Assembly (NCBI GenBank): GCA_903813345.2
Contig: CAIIXF020000007.1
Span: forward strand, 33,760,538 to 33,820,537
DNA: 60,000 nt
Reading direction: 5' to 3'
Source of the DNA: Owenia fusiformis
Taxonomy: Eukaryota; Annelida; Polychaeta; Sabellida; Oweniidae
A program made the position numbers and the translations under genes. The notes beneath the pieces are model-generated. The model ran no database searches, was not told the origin of the DNA, and saw nothing but the letters and a program-made list of their open reading frames with translations. Numbering within the stretch: position 1 is the stretch's first letter; the number at the start of each line of letters is the position of its first letter. Positions 1 through 13,200 of this stretch are shown piece after piece.

Positions 1-540
1 GTTGACCTACATAATTTATGCGCATGCGTGCTGTCACAAGTCACGTGACTAAAATTTGGGAAATTAATCTGCATATAGTCTAAACAATTAAGAGCATTAA
101 GAGTCACTATCTCTGTTTGGTATTACTTATTAAAACTAGAAACTATAATAAAAGTCACTGTCTACATGTATGATGAGAATTCCTTGATTAAACTTCAACA
201 CTGTTGAATATTGCTATGCAGTCTGATTGATATGAACTTTATGTAGTAAAATAGATGGCATCGTATACATTAGGGAATTCCCTATCTCTTCTCGCGAAGT
301 CTCGATCGCCATAGAAAATTTTGAAATAATTTAAAAAGTGATGATTTTCCTATAGTATCAGCGCAATTACATCGTGCATAACAACTTAGGTATGGTAAGT
401 TTAACAATTTATTATATAACATTACATTGGGACAAATATATTTAAAAAAACAAATGGGAATCAAAAGAAATCAACTTCAAAGTAGCGCTTGGTTCAAAAA
501 AATTTAATTTTCTGAAGTTTGAGGATTTTAATACAGGTGC

Positions 541-608
541 ATCCACGGCTCTAGTGACCCTATCAAAACTCAAATAAGATAGTCAAATAAGTCACTAGAG
601 CCGTGGAT
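541..608. repeat. Short perfect inverted repeat
   Basis: The 18-base arms at 541-558 and 591-608 (ATCCACGGCTCTAGTGAC and its complement) are perfect, with a 32-base loop that has further partial pairing (CTATC/GATAG). The CTAGTGAC core recurs in the CACTAG-rich stretch at 9055-9190, so this is probably a small foldback element. Confidence 0.8.
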
Positions 609-987
609 CCACGTCTAGCTAAAGAGTAAGAGTATCATTGTATAGCACACATATATATTTTCGTCCAGTACAGTTGTCAGAATTTTAGACGATTTCTGTC
701 AAGATTTCCATGGATAGATGGAAGTTCTGCTATAAGCTGATATATATACACACCAGGTTATGCATTGCAATGGACAAGGACAACTGATTTTACACATTAA
801 CCCAACCGCATTATACTATATACATTTTCTGAAAGCTTGAAGCATCAATAAACAATGATATTAATGATATTGAGTAAAATAAATGTTCATAGGTTAAAAC
901 AATTGTTCTATATTTCTTTGAAATACCAAGTGATTGTAGAGAATGTCTAGCAACGATATAATAAAACAAATATTATTTTCTATGTTT

Positions 988-1099
988 GGGCAATACCTGT
1001 TGCGCTTTCAATATTTTTTGCAGCATATATTTCCCTCGCCCTACAGGCTGCGGGCAATACATACTGCAAAAGTCATTGAAAGATGAACAGGTATTGCCC
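988..1099. repeat. Imperfect hairpin element
   Basis: GGGCAATACCTGTT at 988 is complementary to AACAGGTATTGCCC ending at 1099. Inner pairing (CTTTCAAT/ATTGAAAG and TTTGCAG/CTGCAAA) continues towards the loop. It lies 80 bases before exon 1, possibly a foldback MITE. Confidence 0.7.
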
Positions 1100-1180
1100 T
1101 CCATAGAATGAAATATTTGCTTAATATTGCATTATAATTAACCATCACCATTTATGACCATTTACTTTTTTTTTATAGAT

Positions 1181-1229
1181 ATGAGGCCAGACATGAATGA
1201 AAGGAACCCTATTATGGATGACACAGATG
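1181..1229 (+). CDS. Transporter exon 1 (start codon)
   Basis: Acceptor TTTTTTTTATAG ends at 1178; the exon enters with AT then ATG at 1181, giving an acidic start MRPDMNERNPIMDDTD. The first ATG after the acceptor is taken as start; a second in-frame ATG is at 1193. The donor GTATGT follows 1229 and the exon ends in phase 1. The acceptor upstream of the ATG implies an earlier 5' UTR exon. No signal peptide, as expected for an MFS protein with a cytosolic N-terminus. Confidence 0.75.
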
Positions 1230-4200
1230 GTATGTATCAGACTCCTGCGATGTTAGCTCTCCCATGCATATAATGGCTTAATACCTATGTGATTGAGAAC
1301 CTGAGGTTTGTCAAAACCTCAGTATTTATTTCACTATCCAGGGGTTTCAAAATAATGATTACAAAAGAGAAGAAAGAAAACTGCATTCCAAATTCTAAAA
1401 AATTATTGTTTTGGGTCTGTAGAGAATGCATCCATATATGGATAATTACATATGTCCACCTCTCTGGTTGATAACTGAAAAACCCACTGCTGTTCATATT
1501 GTATACACAACAATAAAAACGATGAACGATGAATACGATACTCACTTTTTTTACTTATACAATGTTAAACATTTAATTAAAAGAAATAATTCTTATTAAT
1601 ACTTAATAATTAAATTGATTCGAATATGTCACCAGATCTAGTAAAAACTAGTAAAACCTCACGAGGAGGTGCACAACATCTTAGTATTTCAATTTATTTA
1701 TATAACTCATCTAATATTATCATTTAATTGAAACAAGTAATCTTTAAGTAAATCTAGCATACTGTCCATATTATATTAGTATTGCATTTACTTTTCTTGA
1801 TCATTAGTAAACATCGTATTTACTTATGTACTGTTGCATAATTTATTAGGTGCAGTATTGCATTTACTTGTGACAATCATCACCACCTATTCTGTAAAGT
1901 ATTTCATATACTTAGGTCTAACTGGGTAATTTCTCCACTGAAGTACTGCATTTACTAGGTAATTTGTCTTCTGATGTGTTGTATTTAAGAAATATAGACC
2001 GAAGAGAATAGAATAGAAAAGAATATCGTCGAATACACCCCGCAGGGCTTGGCACAAAAGTTTTCTGTACTCCAAACGACCAAAGGGAGTAAGGGGTTTG
2101 AAAGCTTTTGTGCCTAGCCCTAAGGGGTGTATTCTACGATATTACCCCTGCTCTGAGGTCTATATTACGATTCGAGCATGAAAACTCACGAAAATGTTTC
2201 GAATATTCATTATGGTCCGCCATTACTACTGTCCACCGTTATGACATCACACGTATTACCAGGAGCAATGTTCGCGAATATAACCCGGGTGAAATGTTGA
2301 CTTTGTTTACAGTTTATAGAAGGCGTGAATACAGTCATGTTCGAATTACTTTTCTTGATCATTAGTAAACATTGTATTTACTAATGAACTCTTGTATGAT
2401 TTATCAGGTGCAGTATTACTTTTACTTGTGTCAATCATCACTCAAGTATTTTTTTCAAAAGCAATCAGACTTTTTTCAGGTTTATTAATTTTATTCACAT
2501 AGGGCATTTAGTATTTTGTCTAAATTACTTTTTATGTCCCCACCACATAGTGTGGGGCCATATTGTTGGCCTAGGCGCGTCCGTCCATCTATCCGTCCGT
2601 CTGTCCGTCCGTCCGTCCGTCTGTCCGTATGTCCGGGAGTTTTCTCCAAAACCAGTACAGATATCACCTCCAAATTTTTAGGGATAACTTATGAGTGCAT
2701 ACAGATTTGGATGAACAATTTTTAACTCGAAACCTACTTCCTGTCGGCCATTTTGAAGTCAAATGCTAAAATCCTTGTCTGCAAACTTTAAGAAAAACGG
2801 CTTCACAGTTGTTTTTAAAACTTTAACATCTTGTTCAGCTCACTTCATTCTAGATCTGATAGGTTTTGGACCTGTTAGCTCAGTCATGGCAGCCATTTTG
2901 AATGTCAAAAGAAAAGTTAGCGGGCGATAATACTTTGTATCATATTGAATGGTGTTTTTGAGTTTCCATACTTGAACTATTTAGTAGCTTTATAAATAAT
3001 TTCAGATGTACTTTCTTGTAAAAGCCTATGTTATTATCCCATCGAACGAAGTTCGGAGGGATATAGGGAACGCCTCCGTCCGTCCGTCTGTCCGTCTGTC
3101 CGTCCGTCCATACGTCCGTCCGTCCATACGTCCGTCCGTCCGTCCGGGCAATAACTCAAATACCGTTAGCCCGATTTTATTCATATTTTGTACACATATA
3201 CCCTATGGGGGTAGAAGTTCTGCTCGAAAGCCAATTTTCAAAATGGCCGCTCATTTCAAAATGGCGGCCATTTTAGTGCCGAATTTACAGTAATTTAGGT
3301 GCAATATGTAAAACTGTAATAGCAATATGTTTTAGATGTAAAAAAATTATATAGGACATTAATAAAGCTAGAAATGTAGATATTAAAGAAGCACATGGCA
3401 CCCATCTTGAAAAATGGCGGTCTTTACTCGTTATTTTACGATTTTTGCTGTAACTCGAAAAGTAGTGGAGCGATTTTGTTCATATTTGGTATGTGAATAC
3501 TATAAACATTGCACACTGTCTAAAGACACTTTAAGTAGAAGGCGGCCATTTTGAAAAATTGAAAAATGGCCGCCATTTTTCAAAATGGCCACCATTTTAA
3601 CGTATTTTACTATAACTCGAAAAGTAGTGGAGCGATTTTGTTCATATTTGGTATGTGAATACTATAAGCATGACACACTGTCCTTTGACACTTTTGGTAG
3701 AAGGCGGCCATTTTGAAAAAAAATTTGAAAAATGGCCGCCATTTTAACGTATTTTACTATAACTCGAAAAGTAGTGAAGTGGTTTTGTTCATATTTGGTA
3801 TGTGAATACTGTAAGCATGGCACACTGTCTAATGACACTTTTGGTAAAAGGCGGTCATTTTTCAAAATGGCCGCCATTTTAACGTATTTTACTATAACTC
3901 GAAAAGTAGTGGAGCGATTTTGTTTATATTTGGTATGTGAATACTATAAACACGGCACACTGTCTAATGGAACTTTTGGTAGAAGGTGGCCATTTTGAAA
4001 AATGGCCGCCATTTTAACGTATTTTACTATAACTTGAAAAGTAGTGGAGCGATTTTGTTCATATTTGGTATATGAATACTATAAGCATGGCACATGGTCT
4101 AATGAAACTTTTGGAAGAAGGCGGCCATTTTGAAAAATGGCTGCAATTTTTGCTATATCCTTTGTAAAAATGCCATCCATGGCTGTTCGATGGGATTCGC

Positions 4201-7200
4201 TACGCTTTGGCGTTGCCGTTGTTCTGGTTGTAAACAGTAGTTATATGTGATAATTTTGTAAAAAGAAATCAGCAAAAACTTATAATCACTTTTTTATTGT
4301 CGGCCATTTTTGATTTTTCTATCCTAAAATTTTGTCTGTGAAGTCTTGTCTGCGCGTTTTCAGGTGAACCGTTTGGTGGATCAATTTCAAATTTTGAGGG
4401 ATGATTCTTAGTATAAGAATTTAGATCTGATTAGATTTTTGGCATTCTAGGTGAATGCAAAGGCAGCCATTTTGGATTTTCCGTCCTAAAATCTTGTCTG
4501 TAAAGTCTTGTCTACACGTTTTCAGGTGAACCGTTTGGTAGATCAATTTCAAATTTTCAGGCATGATCCTAAAATGAAAATCTTGAACTGATTAGTTTTT
4601 TGGCATTCTGGGTAAATGTCAAGGCAGCCATTTTGGATTTTCTGTCCTAAAATCTTGTCTGTAAAGTCTTGTCTACGCATTTCCAGTAGTTCTGTAGATC
4701 AATTTCAAATTTTCAGGAATGATTCTTAGTATGAAAATCTAAATCTGATTAGTTTTTTGGCATTCTGGATAAATGTCAAGGCAGCCATTTTGGATTTTTC
4801 GTCTTAAAATCTTGTCTGTAAAGTCTTGTCTACACGTTCATATGGTGAACCGTTTGGTAGATTAATTTCAAATTTTCAGGGATGATTCTTAGTATGAAAA
4901 TCTACATCTGATTAGTTTTTTTGCATTCTGCGTAAATGTCAAGGCAGCCATTTTGGATTTTCTGTCCTAAAATCTTGTCTGTAAAGTCTTGTCTAAGTGT
5001 TTTCAGGTGAACTGTTCAGTAGATCAATTTCATATTTTCAGGGATGATTCTTAGTATGAAAATCGAGAAACAGATTAGTTTTTTGACATTTTGGGTAAAT
5101 GTCAATGCAGCCATTTTGGATTTTCCATCCTAAAATCTTGTCTGTAAAGTCTTGTTTACATGATTTCTGGATTTTCCGTCCTCAAATTGTGTTGGTAAAG
5201 TCTTGTCTACTCATTTTCAGGATAACCATTTGACGGGATCACCCATTGGTGGGGACATTTTGTACACATTTGTGTTCTTGTCATTACTTGCTTTTACTAA
5301 AATGTATTCTAATTAAGAAATATAGACAGAAGAGTAAAGTTTTTGTGCCTAGCCCTACGTAAGGGGTGTATTCAAAAATAGTAGCCCTGCTCTGAGGTCT
5401 TTATTATGATTTGAACATGAAAATTCACCAGAATATTGCAAAATCTTCAATTTAGATGTTCATTTCCACTTTTTTTCATTTCTACTTCCGGTTGAGCTTT
5501 TGCTCTGAATGAAACACTTAGTACAGAGCCAGGGCATTGATCTCGAATATGCCCCAGGTGAAACATTGACTTTGTTCACAGTTTATAGAAGGCCTGAATA
5601 CAGTCATGTTCAAATATAGATTCTTAAAGTAATTTGTCCCCTTAATTTTACTTTAAATTATTTCAAGTTCTTCTTGTAATTCATCTACCATTTTTATTTA
5701 TCTATCATTTATTCCAATAGATTCTTCAAGTAATTTGCACACTTTTTGCTTACAATTATTTCAAATTACTGAATTGTAATTCATCAATAACATTAGGTAA
5801 TTAAAAGCCCACTACGTAATTATTGCTTTAATATTGAACCAAGAAAATCACATAGAAAAAAGCATTTGAAGTTCAGAGATCATTAGACATGCATACACAT
5901 GTTAAACAAAGTGAATGTTTTAAGTAACTGTTGATTTAAAAGATGGCTACATGTAAAAATGAATGTATCATGTAATACAAACAACTTCTCCATCTTTCAA
6001 TGACATTGATAAAAACTTGATATATAAAGCTTGACAGATCAAAAATATTTTTTTGATAATTGTAAGCTTTGATGTGGTCCGTTTTAGCTGTTGTCGGTGT
6101 CAAATGAAAAATAAGGTTCTTATCAATACATTGGACATACTATGAAGATCAAAAGTAAGTCTTTATTTTGCCCAAAAGCGTTTGCAAAGTGAGCCTTTAA
6201 TAGTAATTTTAAGTGCAGCTTTGAGCCTGAATTACTTGATGGATTACTTGTGAATTACTAGAATTACTGTCAATTTATTGAAAAATATTTAAGTAATTAA
6301 ATGTATTTGAAATACTTATTGTTTTGTATTGTATTTTGTTTACAAACAATGAAGGTGAGCAATACCTCTTGGGTATGTCCCATATATATACGGTCATAAT
6401 TTACGTAATTAACATGGAAGATAGACCCAGAAACCCCTCCTTGAAGGAGCCCTGTGTTCTTTTATGTGCACTTATACATAGACATACGTACACACCATAG
6501 CCTTTTGTACGAGTTGCAGACCACTCAGTCAAATACCCTGAAGTACTTCATGCAAACAAGCAAATTTAGTTGGACAATATGCCAAATAAAATGGAGTAAA
6601 TTACAAATAATTAAAAATGTTTAATGGAAAAACTAGAAAAGTAATTACTTAAAGCTCCTATTCACTTTTGTAATATATTAACTTATCTCAATCTATATAA
6701 GGTAAAACTAAAGTTAATCAAAAGTACAAAAAATGGCAGCAATATTTTTTTGATTAAGAGTCACAAGATTTTGTATCTGTGTTCCTTATCTATGAATGCA
6801 TTTCCTGACTAAATAGACATGTCAAAGACAGCATCATATTTAAACATATTTTTCATAACAATGAATAAAGCAGATGCGAGTAGGTAGTTACCAGTTTCAC
6901 CACCAGGTGGCTCTTTCGGGTCAGATAGCATGGCGGGCCTATAGTAGAAATTGTCCTTTAACTTAAAGTACATCTATTTGCGTGGTTCAATTTTCATATA
7001 ACCCTTATTATGTATCTAATAGTTATGCAAATTGAAATATGTCCAGTAAAAGAAAATGTTATCTGTCCAATACAAGAAAAGATAATTCACTTTTTGTGAT
7101 TTTCTAACATGGGGTCGGAGGAATCAACCCGTACAAGAATCACATTTTCAAAAAGAATTAAATATTCAAAGTTGATAGACAATTTTCAAAACCATATTTC

Positions 7201-10200
7201 TAGATGTATTTTTACATGCAGATTTCAAATATGACATCACTTTGACTGAATTTTGAATATTAAATGACGTAAATCAAGATTATTTCTACTCGCATCTAGT
7301 CTATTGGATGTGCATGGGTCCCTAAAGCTAGCTAGCATGAAGACAATGAAGTGAGGTTAATTTTTGAAAGTTTCTAGGAGTAGCCTTGCAACAGTCACAC
7401 ATTTGCAAGAATCCAAAATATCCACAAATCATCTTACCTTACCAAGGAACATCGAAGGAGCATGAAAAGGTGCATTTCTTGCATTGTTAGAGAATAATAA
7501 AGCTCAAACCATAGTTTCTTATAAATATTTCATGTCCACCATTTTGTTTGCTGGAACTACTTATAGACTTCCTGATTCCTGATTCCTGATCCTCATACAA
7601 GTTTTGTGACTACACCAAGTGGCATGGATTGGCCCTCACCAAAAATTTCTCTATCTCTAGCAGTGTTAACATTAACGAGCGGACCGGCGGTCAGGGACCA
7701 GTTGATTGTCCTCCGGTCCGGCAAAAGTTGCACAGGTGTTGGACCTTTGGACCAGCTTGTTTTTATGATACCTACACACCTCTAGAATATGTGTCCGCAG
7801 GTTTACTCTATTGTTTGTGGTCGTCTTGATCGATATTTACCTTGACACGAGCGTATTCAGCAGATATCTGGTTCATTTTTCAAAACTTCCTTTTTCACGG
7901 AGGAAGTAGAACATTTAATTCTCGCTAGAATCGATTCGCTAAACCGAGTATTACATACAACTACCGAATGCCTAGCTTTTTTATGGGCTTTTCTTATGGG
8001 CGTTCGGTAATTGTATGTAATACTCTGATATGAGGGGGACTGGTTCGCTAAACATGTACCGTTTGAGTACAAAAAATAAACTAACTATGTTTATTCTCAG
8101 ACTTTGATTTTCTTCGTGTTACAATTATAAATCCTACAATAGAGATGTTGAAACAGTGTTAAGTGCTTAAAACAATCATGAATTTATTGACCAGTGAGAC
8201 TTTATACGGACCAGCACCTTTTTTGAAATGCTGGTCATTTTGACCAGCACATCCTGTTACGGACCATCTAATTTTGATGGGGAACAGGTCCGTTTGACCA
8301 GGCTGTTTTTGCTCCTTAATGACAACACTGATCTCTAGAGACATCTCTTGTAGCTAGTGTTTCACTAGGGGTTTGTGTAAAAAACCGGGTAACCGGGTAC
8401 CCGGTCGACCGGGTACCTAACGTTCCTAGCAGGGTTACCAACTTTCAAAGGTCCACATTACCCCGATATATAGTATCGAATTGACTTGACAGACTTAGCC
8501 TACCGAGTGCACTGCTGTTCGATATTTTTACCCTATACGAGACGGGGCACTTTTTTAAAATAATCGATCCAGCAAACAGTGACGTCCATGTCACGTTGCT
8601 CATAAGTAGCATATAAGTTCCTAGAAGACGTTGCACATTTTCGTTCTTTACACATCGAGGCAACGTAAACATGAGACATCTATTGATGGTATAAAAAGAA
8701 CGTTGTTGTAACGTGTCCATAAAGTTCGTTAGTGTGGAAAACATAACAAACAGGAACATTTGATTTTTTACTACATTAGTCCATATGTGACGTTACTCAA
8801 ATTTTATATCAAAATATTTGTTGGTGGAAAAAAAACATGACAAAAACTTTGTGTTCTCACTGAGTCGGTTCATTTCCTACGTATTGTTAACGTTAGAATT
8901 TAACGTTGTCGAAATGTTTTTTCGATTTGAAATAACCTCAAAACGTGACGTCGAAAATAACGTACATGTATCATCCAGATCCAACGTTAAAAAAAAATCC
9001 TAACCCTGCTAGGAACGTTTAGTACCCGGTCACCCGGTTTTTTACACAAACCCTTTTCACTAGTGATTTCTCTAGTTCAGTGTCTATAGTAAATCACTAG
9101 AGAATCACTAGTGACATTTCTTAGTTCTCTAGTGATCTTTACTTTCACTAGTGAATAGCTATCACTAGTAAATCTCTAGTATTTCTCTATTTTTCTTAAA
9201 TTCAGTAGATTACATGTTGTATTAATACAACAAACTTTATTTACCTGACCTGTTTAGAAGTATATGTACATGACATGATACTCCTGTAAATTAAATACAA
9301 TATTGATCGTAATAATCCAATTTTGATCCAAATGGTTATAATAAAATATAACGTTATTAGTGAATTTCTGATGAAAGTTAGAAAAAAGGTTATGCTGAGG
9401 TATAGAAGCTAAGCATGAATGAAATGGCAACCAGCATATAATATTATTTATCTGTTACATACATGTATGTGGCATACACATGAATATTTAATTCTTTTCT
9501 TATGCTGGTACTAATGAATACACGGATATTTTAACCATGGCCTAAAAGAAGCTTATAAACTTCCTCAGTTGGATAAAAACAAAGACTCCAAGGTAAATGT
9601 TCATTTGTATAATTCATAAAACAGAGAGATACAAATCTTTATACAGTAAAATGTTTGGAAGTACTTTGAGGTTCAAACACAAGCTAGCGATATTATATTA
9701 CCAGTTATCTACTTACCAGAATGTTCTTATGGGGCGGTATCCAAACTGCGTGCATACTATGCTCACAGTTTGAAACACTGTCAAACTGCGCGCCTAATTA
9801 AAAATAGCAGATAGGGAGGACACGACTCCCAAAAGGATGAAGAGTACTGGAAAAAGAAGGTTAGTTTTGTTTATCAGACAGTAACATTGTGTGGAAACTA
9901 ACTTTCAAGGGAGGTTTCGTGTTCAAAATATACAGTGTTGCGTCATACAATGTCTTTTTATTCAGCCCTTGTGTGTTGGATATACTGAAAGATATAGGAT
10001 TGCTGCATATGGTTTAAGTAATATAGTATGTGTGAGTTACAAGCAATTAAAGTGATTTGAAATCACGGTGTTATAGCATGACGGTTAAGACAAGGCGATT
10101 TGCAAAATTTTGCGGTAACGATAACAAAAAATGGCGGATGGGAAAGACAGCATGTCCTCTTTCCCGCCTTTAGGCATGATTCACAGATAAGATTTCCTTT

Positions 10201-13200
10201 TTAACTAGTTCCATTCGGTAACATGGATGGTTATAAAGACTGGGTCAAATCTGCCAGATGGTTTACTAGAAGGGGAATATAAAGCTGAAAACTTACCGAC
10301 TGAGATGTCCAAGTGCATATTTTTTATTCCATTCTCGTGATTTCTCAGTATATGTGCCTCAGAGCCACTCAAACTATTAACAGTAAGTAAACTGTGCATA
10401 AACCAGCCATAAAATGACAAATCCAAAACAGGAACGTGGTCATATTGTAAATAACAAGGTTTCAAACGCAATGTCGTTAGACGACTACGTATGAATTCTC
10501 GCGGTAAGATGTACATTACATATTTAGCGAACGGTTACGTGCATGTATGTACATCTTTCAAGTTAAGGCTGCTAGTTGTGATAGCCTCTTTCCATGTAAT
10601 TGTTATAATGGGTAAGAAATGGAATATTGAATTACTTATATTTGTTTTCAGGACTCGCAAGAGACGCTCTTGTTTGAGCCTCTATTGGGCAAGGAAATAA
10701 GCGTGTCTTGCTTTATTAATGAAACCAATTTAAGTCAAAAAGATAGCAATGAAGAGGCAAAAGAAGAATTAGCATCAAGTACTGATGAATATGACAAAAT
10801 TAATAACAGTGAATCTGGGATACATATATGAACAAGGTTCGTGTAACCGTCAATCAATTTTTGGCATAACCACAAATTAAAAATACAATATTATGGCTTA
10901 AGCTACGTTCACACCAATGGCGCTTTAAAGCGGCTTGTAAAGCGGCACCAAAGCGTAACAAAGTTTGATTAAAGCGTCGGGGTCGTAATAGGTAGTAGAA
11001 AAGCTCAGAGTAAAGTGGGATATTCGGCAAGAGCGTTGAAAAAGAGACAATTTTACGCCCTGGCAAAGTTTATCACCACTCCACCAACGCCCAGTCAAAG
11101 TTTGGCACCGCTAGACGCAAGTTTGTGGACGCTTGAATCCGCTAGACCAACGCAGAAATCAAGTACTGATGAATATGACAAAATTAATAACAGTGAATCT
11201 GGGATACATATATGAACAAGGTTCGCGTAACCGTCAATCAATTTTTGGCATAACCACAAATTAAAAATACAATATTATGGCTTAAGCTACGTTCACACCA
11301 ATGGCGCTTTAAAGCGGCTTGTAAAGCGGCACCAAAGCGTAACAAAGTTTGATTAAAGCGTCGGGGTCGTAATAGGTAGTAGAAAAGCTCAGAGTAAAGT
11401 GGGATATTCGGCAAGAGCACTAAAGATTTAAACTGTTCAAGCTACGTTCGCACCAACGGCGCTTTGATGGCGCTTTAAAGCATCTTCATGCCAGATCATA
11501 GAAAATCTTGAGACATCTTAACGAAGCGTGTCAAGTGGTAATTGACAGTGAAGAGACTGGGGTCCCCGCTTTGAACCAAGCTCTGTTAAGCTTTCCTACG
11601 CTTTGGGTCAAGCTTTGTTGAGCTTTGTTACGGTTTGTTAAGCTTTGATACGCTCTCGGCGCTTTAATCAATTCGTAACAGAGCGCCAAAAAATTTTAAT
11701 CAGTTTAAATTTTTTGGGGCCATCTTGCCGAATATCCCGCTTTACTCCGAGCTTTTCTACGACCTATTACGACCTATTACGACCCCGACGCTTTAATCAA
11801 GCTTTACGCTTTGGTGCCGCTTTACAAGCCGCTTTAAAGCGCCATCAAAGCACCGTTGGTATTGGTATATGTAGGTTACATCTATATACCCCGAGGTCGT
11901 TAGGCAATGTAGACCATGCCCTAACGACAAAAATAAACAAATTACTAAATTTTGTGTAGTTTTGAATTTCAAACTCAACAGTTTTTCGCTTATTTCACGT
12001 TATCCCCAGGCATCAATTTGCAAAGAATACGTTTAAAATATACATTACTAAATGCATCACCGAATGCGATGTCTACAAAAATCTTTCATTGATACACAGT
12101 AGAAGAAAATACTGCACCAACCTTAGTTTTCTGTTCCATCGCGGCCATTTTATTGGATAAATCAGTGATCGTAGTCGTCAAATCTCGTTTTCAGAGGTGT
12201 CGTAACCGTCATGCTATAACACCGTGGAAATGTTTGGAAGAGTATGCACTCAGTTTTGTGATTTCTGACCAAAACACTGGCGCGCAGCTTGTGTTTTATT
12301 ACTTTTTTCTTTCAGGATCATCTGATTTAAGGCCCGGTCACACCGCCTAAACGTTGCTGGAGCGTTCCTTGAACATTGAAAAAAATCATCAACGCTCGTA
12401 AACGTTTACCACCGTTTAACAAAAGTTGGCATCCGTTAAAGCAACGCTGTAAACGCTCGGCCAACGCGGATGTTTCTCGAGTGGCCATCCTAACGCTCCA
12501 AAAGTTTTGAGCTGCTCAAAATATTGCGAGCGTTGAAAAAGGGACAATTTTACGCCCTGGCAAAGTTTATCACGGCTCCACCAACGCCCAGTCAAAGTTT
12601 GGCACCGCTAGACGCAAGTTCGTGGACGCTTGAATCCGCTAGACCAACGCAGAAATCTTAAACGCTGGACCACCGCTGCTTCGCCAGTGTTGCCCGGGCG
12701 GCGATTAAACGTTGCACAAAACGTCGGTGGAGCGGTTGTTAGCGTTTTATCAGCGTACATGGGGTTGTTGGAACGGTGTCGGAGGTTGTCGCAGCGTTCC
12801 ATGGCGGCGATGAACTTTGCTTTGGCGTTGGTATAGAGGTGTCCGAGCGGGACCAGAATTTGGCTATAAATACGTGGAGAAATGCACCACTGTGTAGAAC
12901 ACTGTGGAGACACTTGTGCATTTTACATTTGATATATATTCATGTCTTGCATTTTAATTTTTTGCATTGTAAATTCCTAAATTAAGCGCTCAAAGTTTGT
13001 GATTTTGGATTTTAAAAAGGTGAATTATGCGATTTTTGTTTTTCATTAAATGTTAATACAAATAGACTTTTACTGAGACCTTTATTTAAGGAATAAATAA
13101 TGATAGGCCATTCAATATGGTGAAATTCAGCACGAGTTGGACAGAATGTTGTACAAAGCACGAACCGAAGGTGAGTGCATTTGTACTAACATTCTGTCCA

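Larger units (their letters stand above)
1..1178 (+). promoter_or_regulatory. 5' flank with candidate promoter motifs
   Basis: Positions 19-30 read TGCGCATGCGTG, close to the NRF1 palindrome. Positions 40-49 read GTCACGTGAC, a perfect palindromic E-box of the USF/TFE (CLEAR) type. Paired NRF1 and E-box sites are common in proximal promoters. A GTAAGT at 395-400 could be the donor of a non-coding first exon spliced to the acceptor before 1179. No TATA box is evident. The rest is AT-rich with two small hairpins. Start site and 5' exon are inference only; the real promoter could lie before the window. Confidence 0.3.
2534..5258. mobile_element. TIR-bounded repeat element A, carrying nested element
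   Basis: Ends are ATGTCCCCACCA at 2534 and TGGTGGGGACAT ending at 5258, perfect 12-base terminal inverted repeats. Inside, from the left, are a (TCCG)n tract at about 2578-2632, a nested element at 3035-4225 (separate entry), and about six tandem copies of a roughly 165-base unit at 4290-5230. No transposase is visible, so it would be non-autonomous. The superfamily is not assigned. Confidence 0.65.
10900..11880. repeat. AAAGCG/CGCTTT-rich subterminal-type repeats
   Basis: Dozens of AAAGCG, AGCTTT and CGCTTT hexamers in both orientations. An outer inverted pair is formed by ACCAACGGCGCTTTGATGGC at about 11451 and the complement GCCATCAAAGCACCGTTGGT at 11839-11858. Dense short repeats near the ends are typical of transposase-binding regions of DNA transposons. 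Confidence 0.65.
10064..12226. mobile_element. Nested TIR element E (2.16 kb)
   Basis: A perfect 24-base inverted repeat: CACGGTGTTATAGCATGACG at 10064 onward, with its complement ending at 12226. Weaker pairing continues inward, with AAATGGCGGATGGGA against TGGCCGCGATGGAA. It contains the orphan exon at 10652-10831, the 261-base duplication and an AAAGCG-rich region. It lies wholly inside family D copy 1. Confidence 0.75.

Noticed and set aside
2491-3293. Open frames rich in VRPSVRPS/RTDGRTDG
   Set aside because: They translate the (TCCG)n simple repeat.
3662-3998. Open frames with MAAIL/FTITRKVVERFC repeats
   Set aside because: They translate tandem units of the CATTTT repeat; the same peptides recur at 24080 and 51094 for the same reason.
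10205-10516. 103-codon open frame on the - strand in element E
   Set aside because: No domain recognised and no splice or promoter context; possibly a chance frame.
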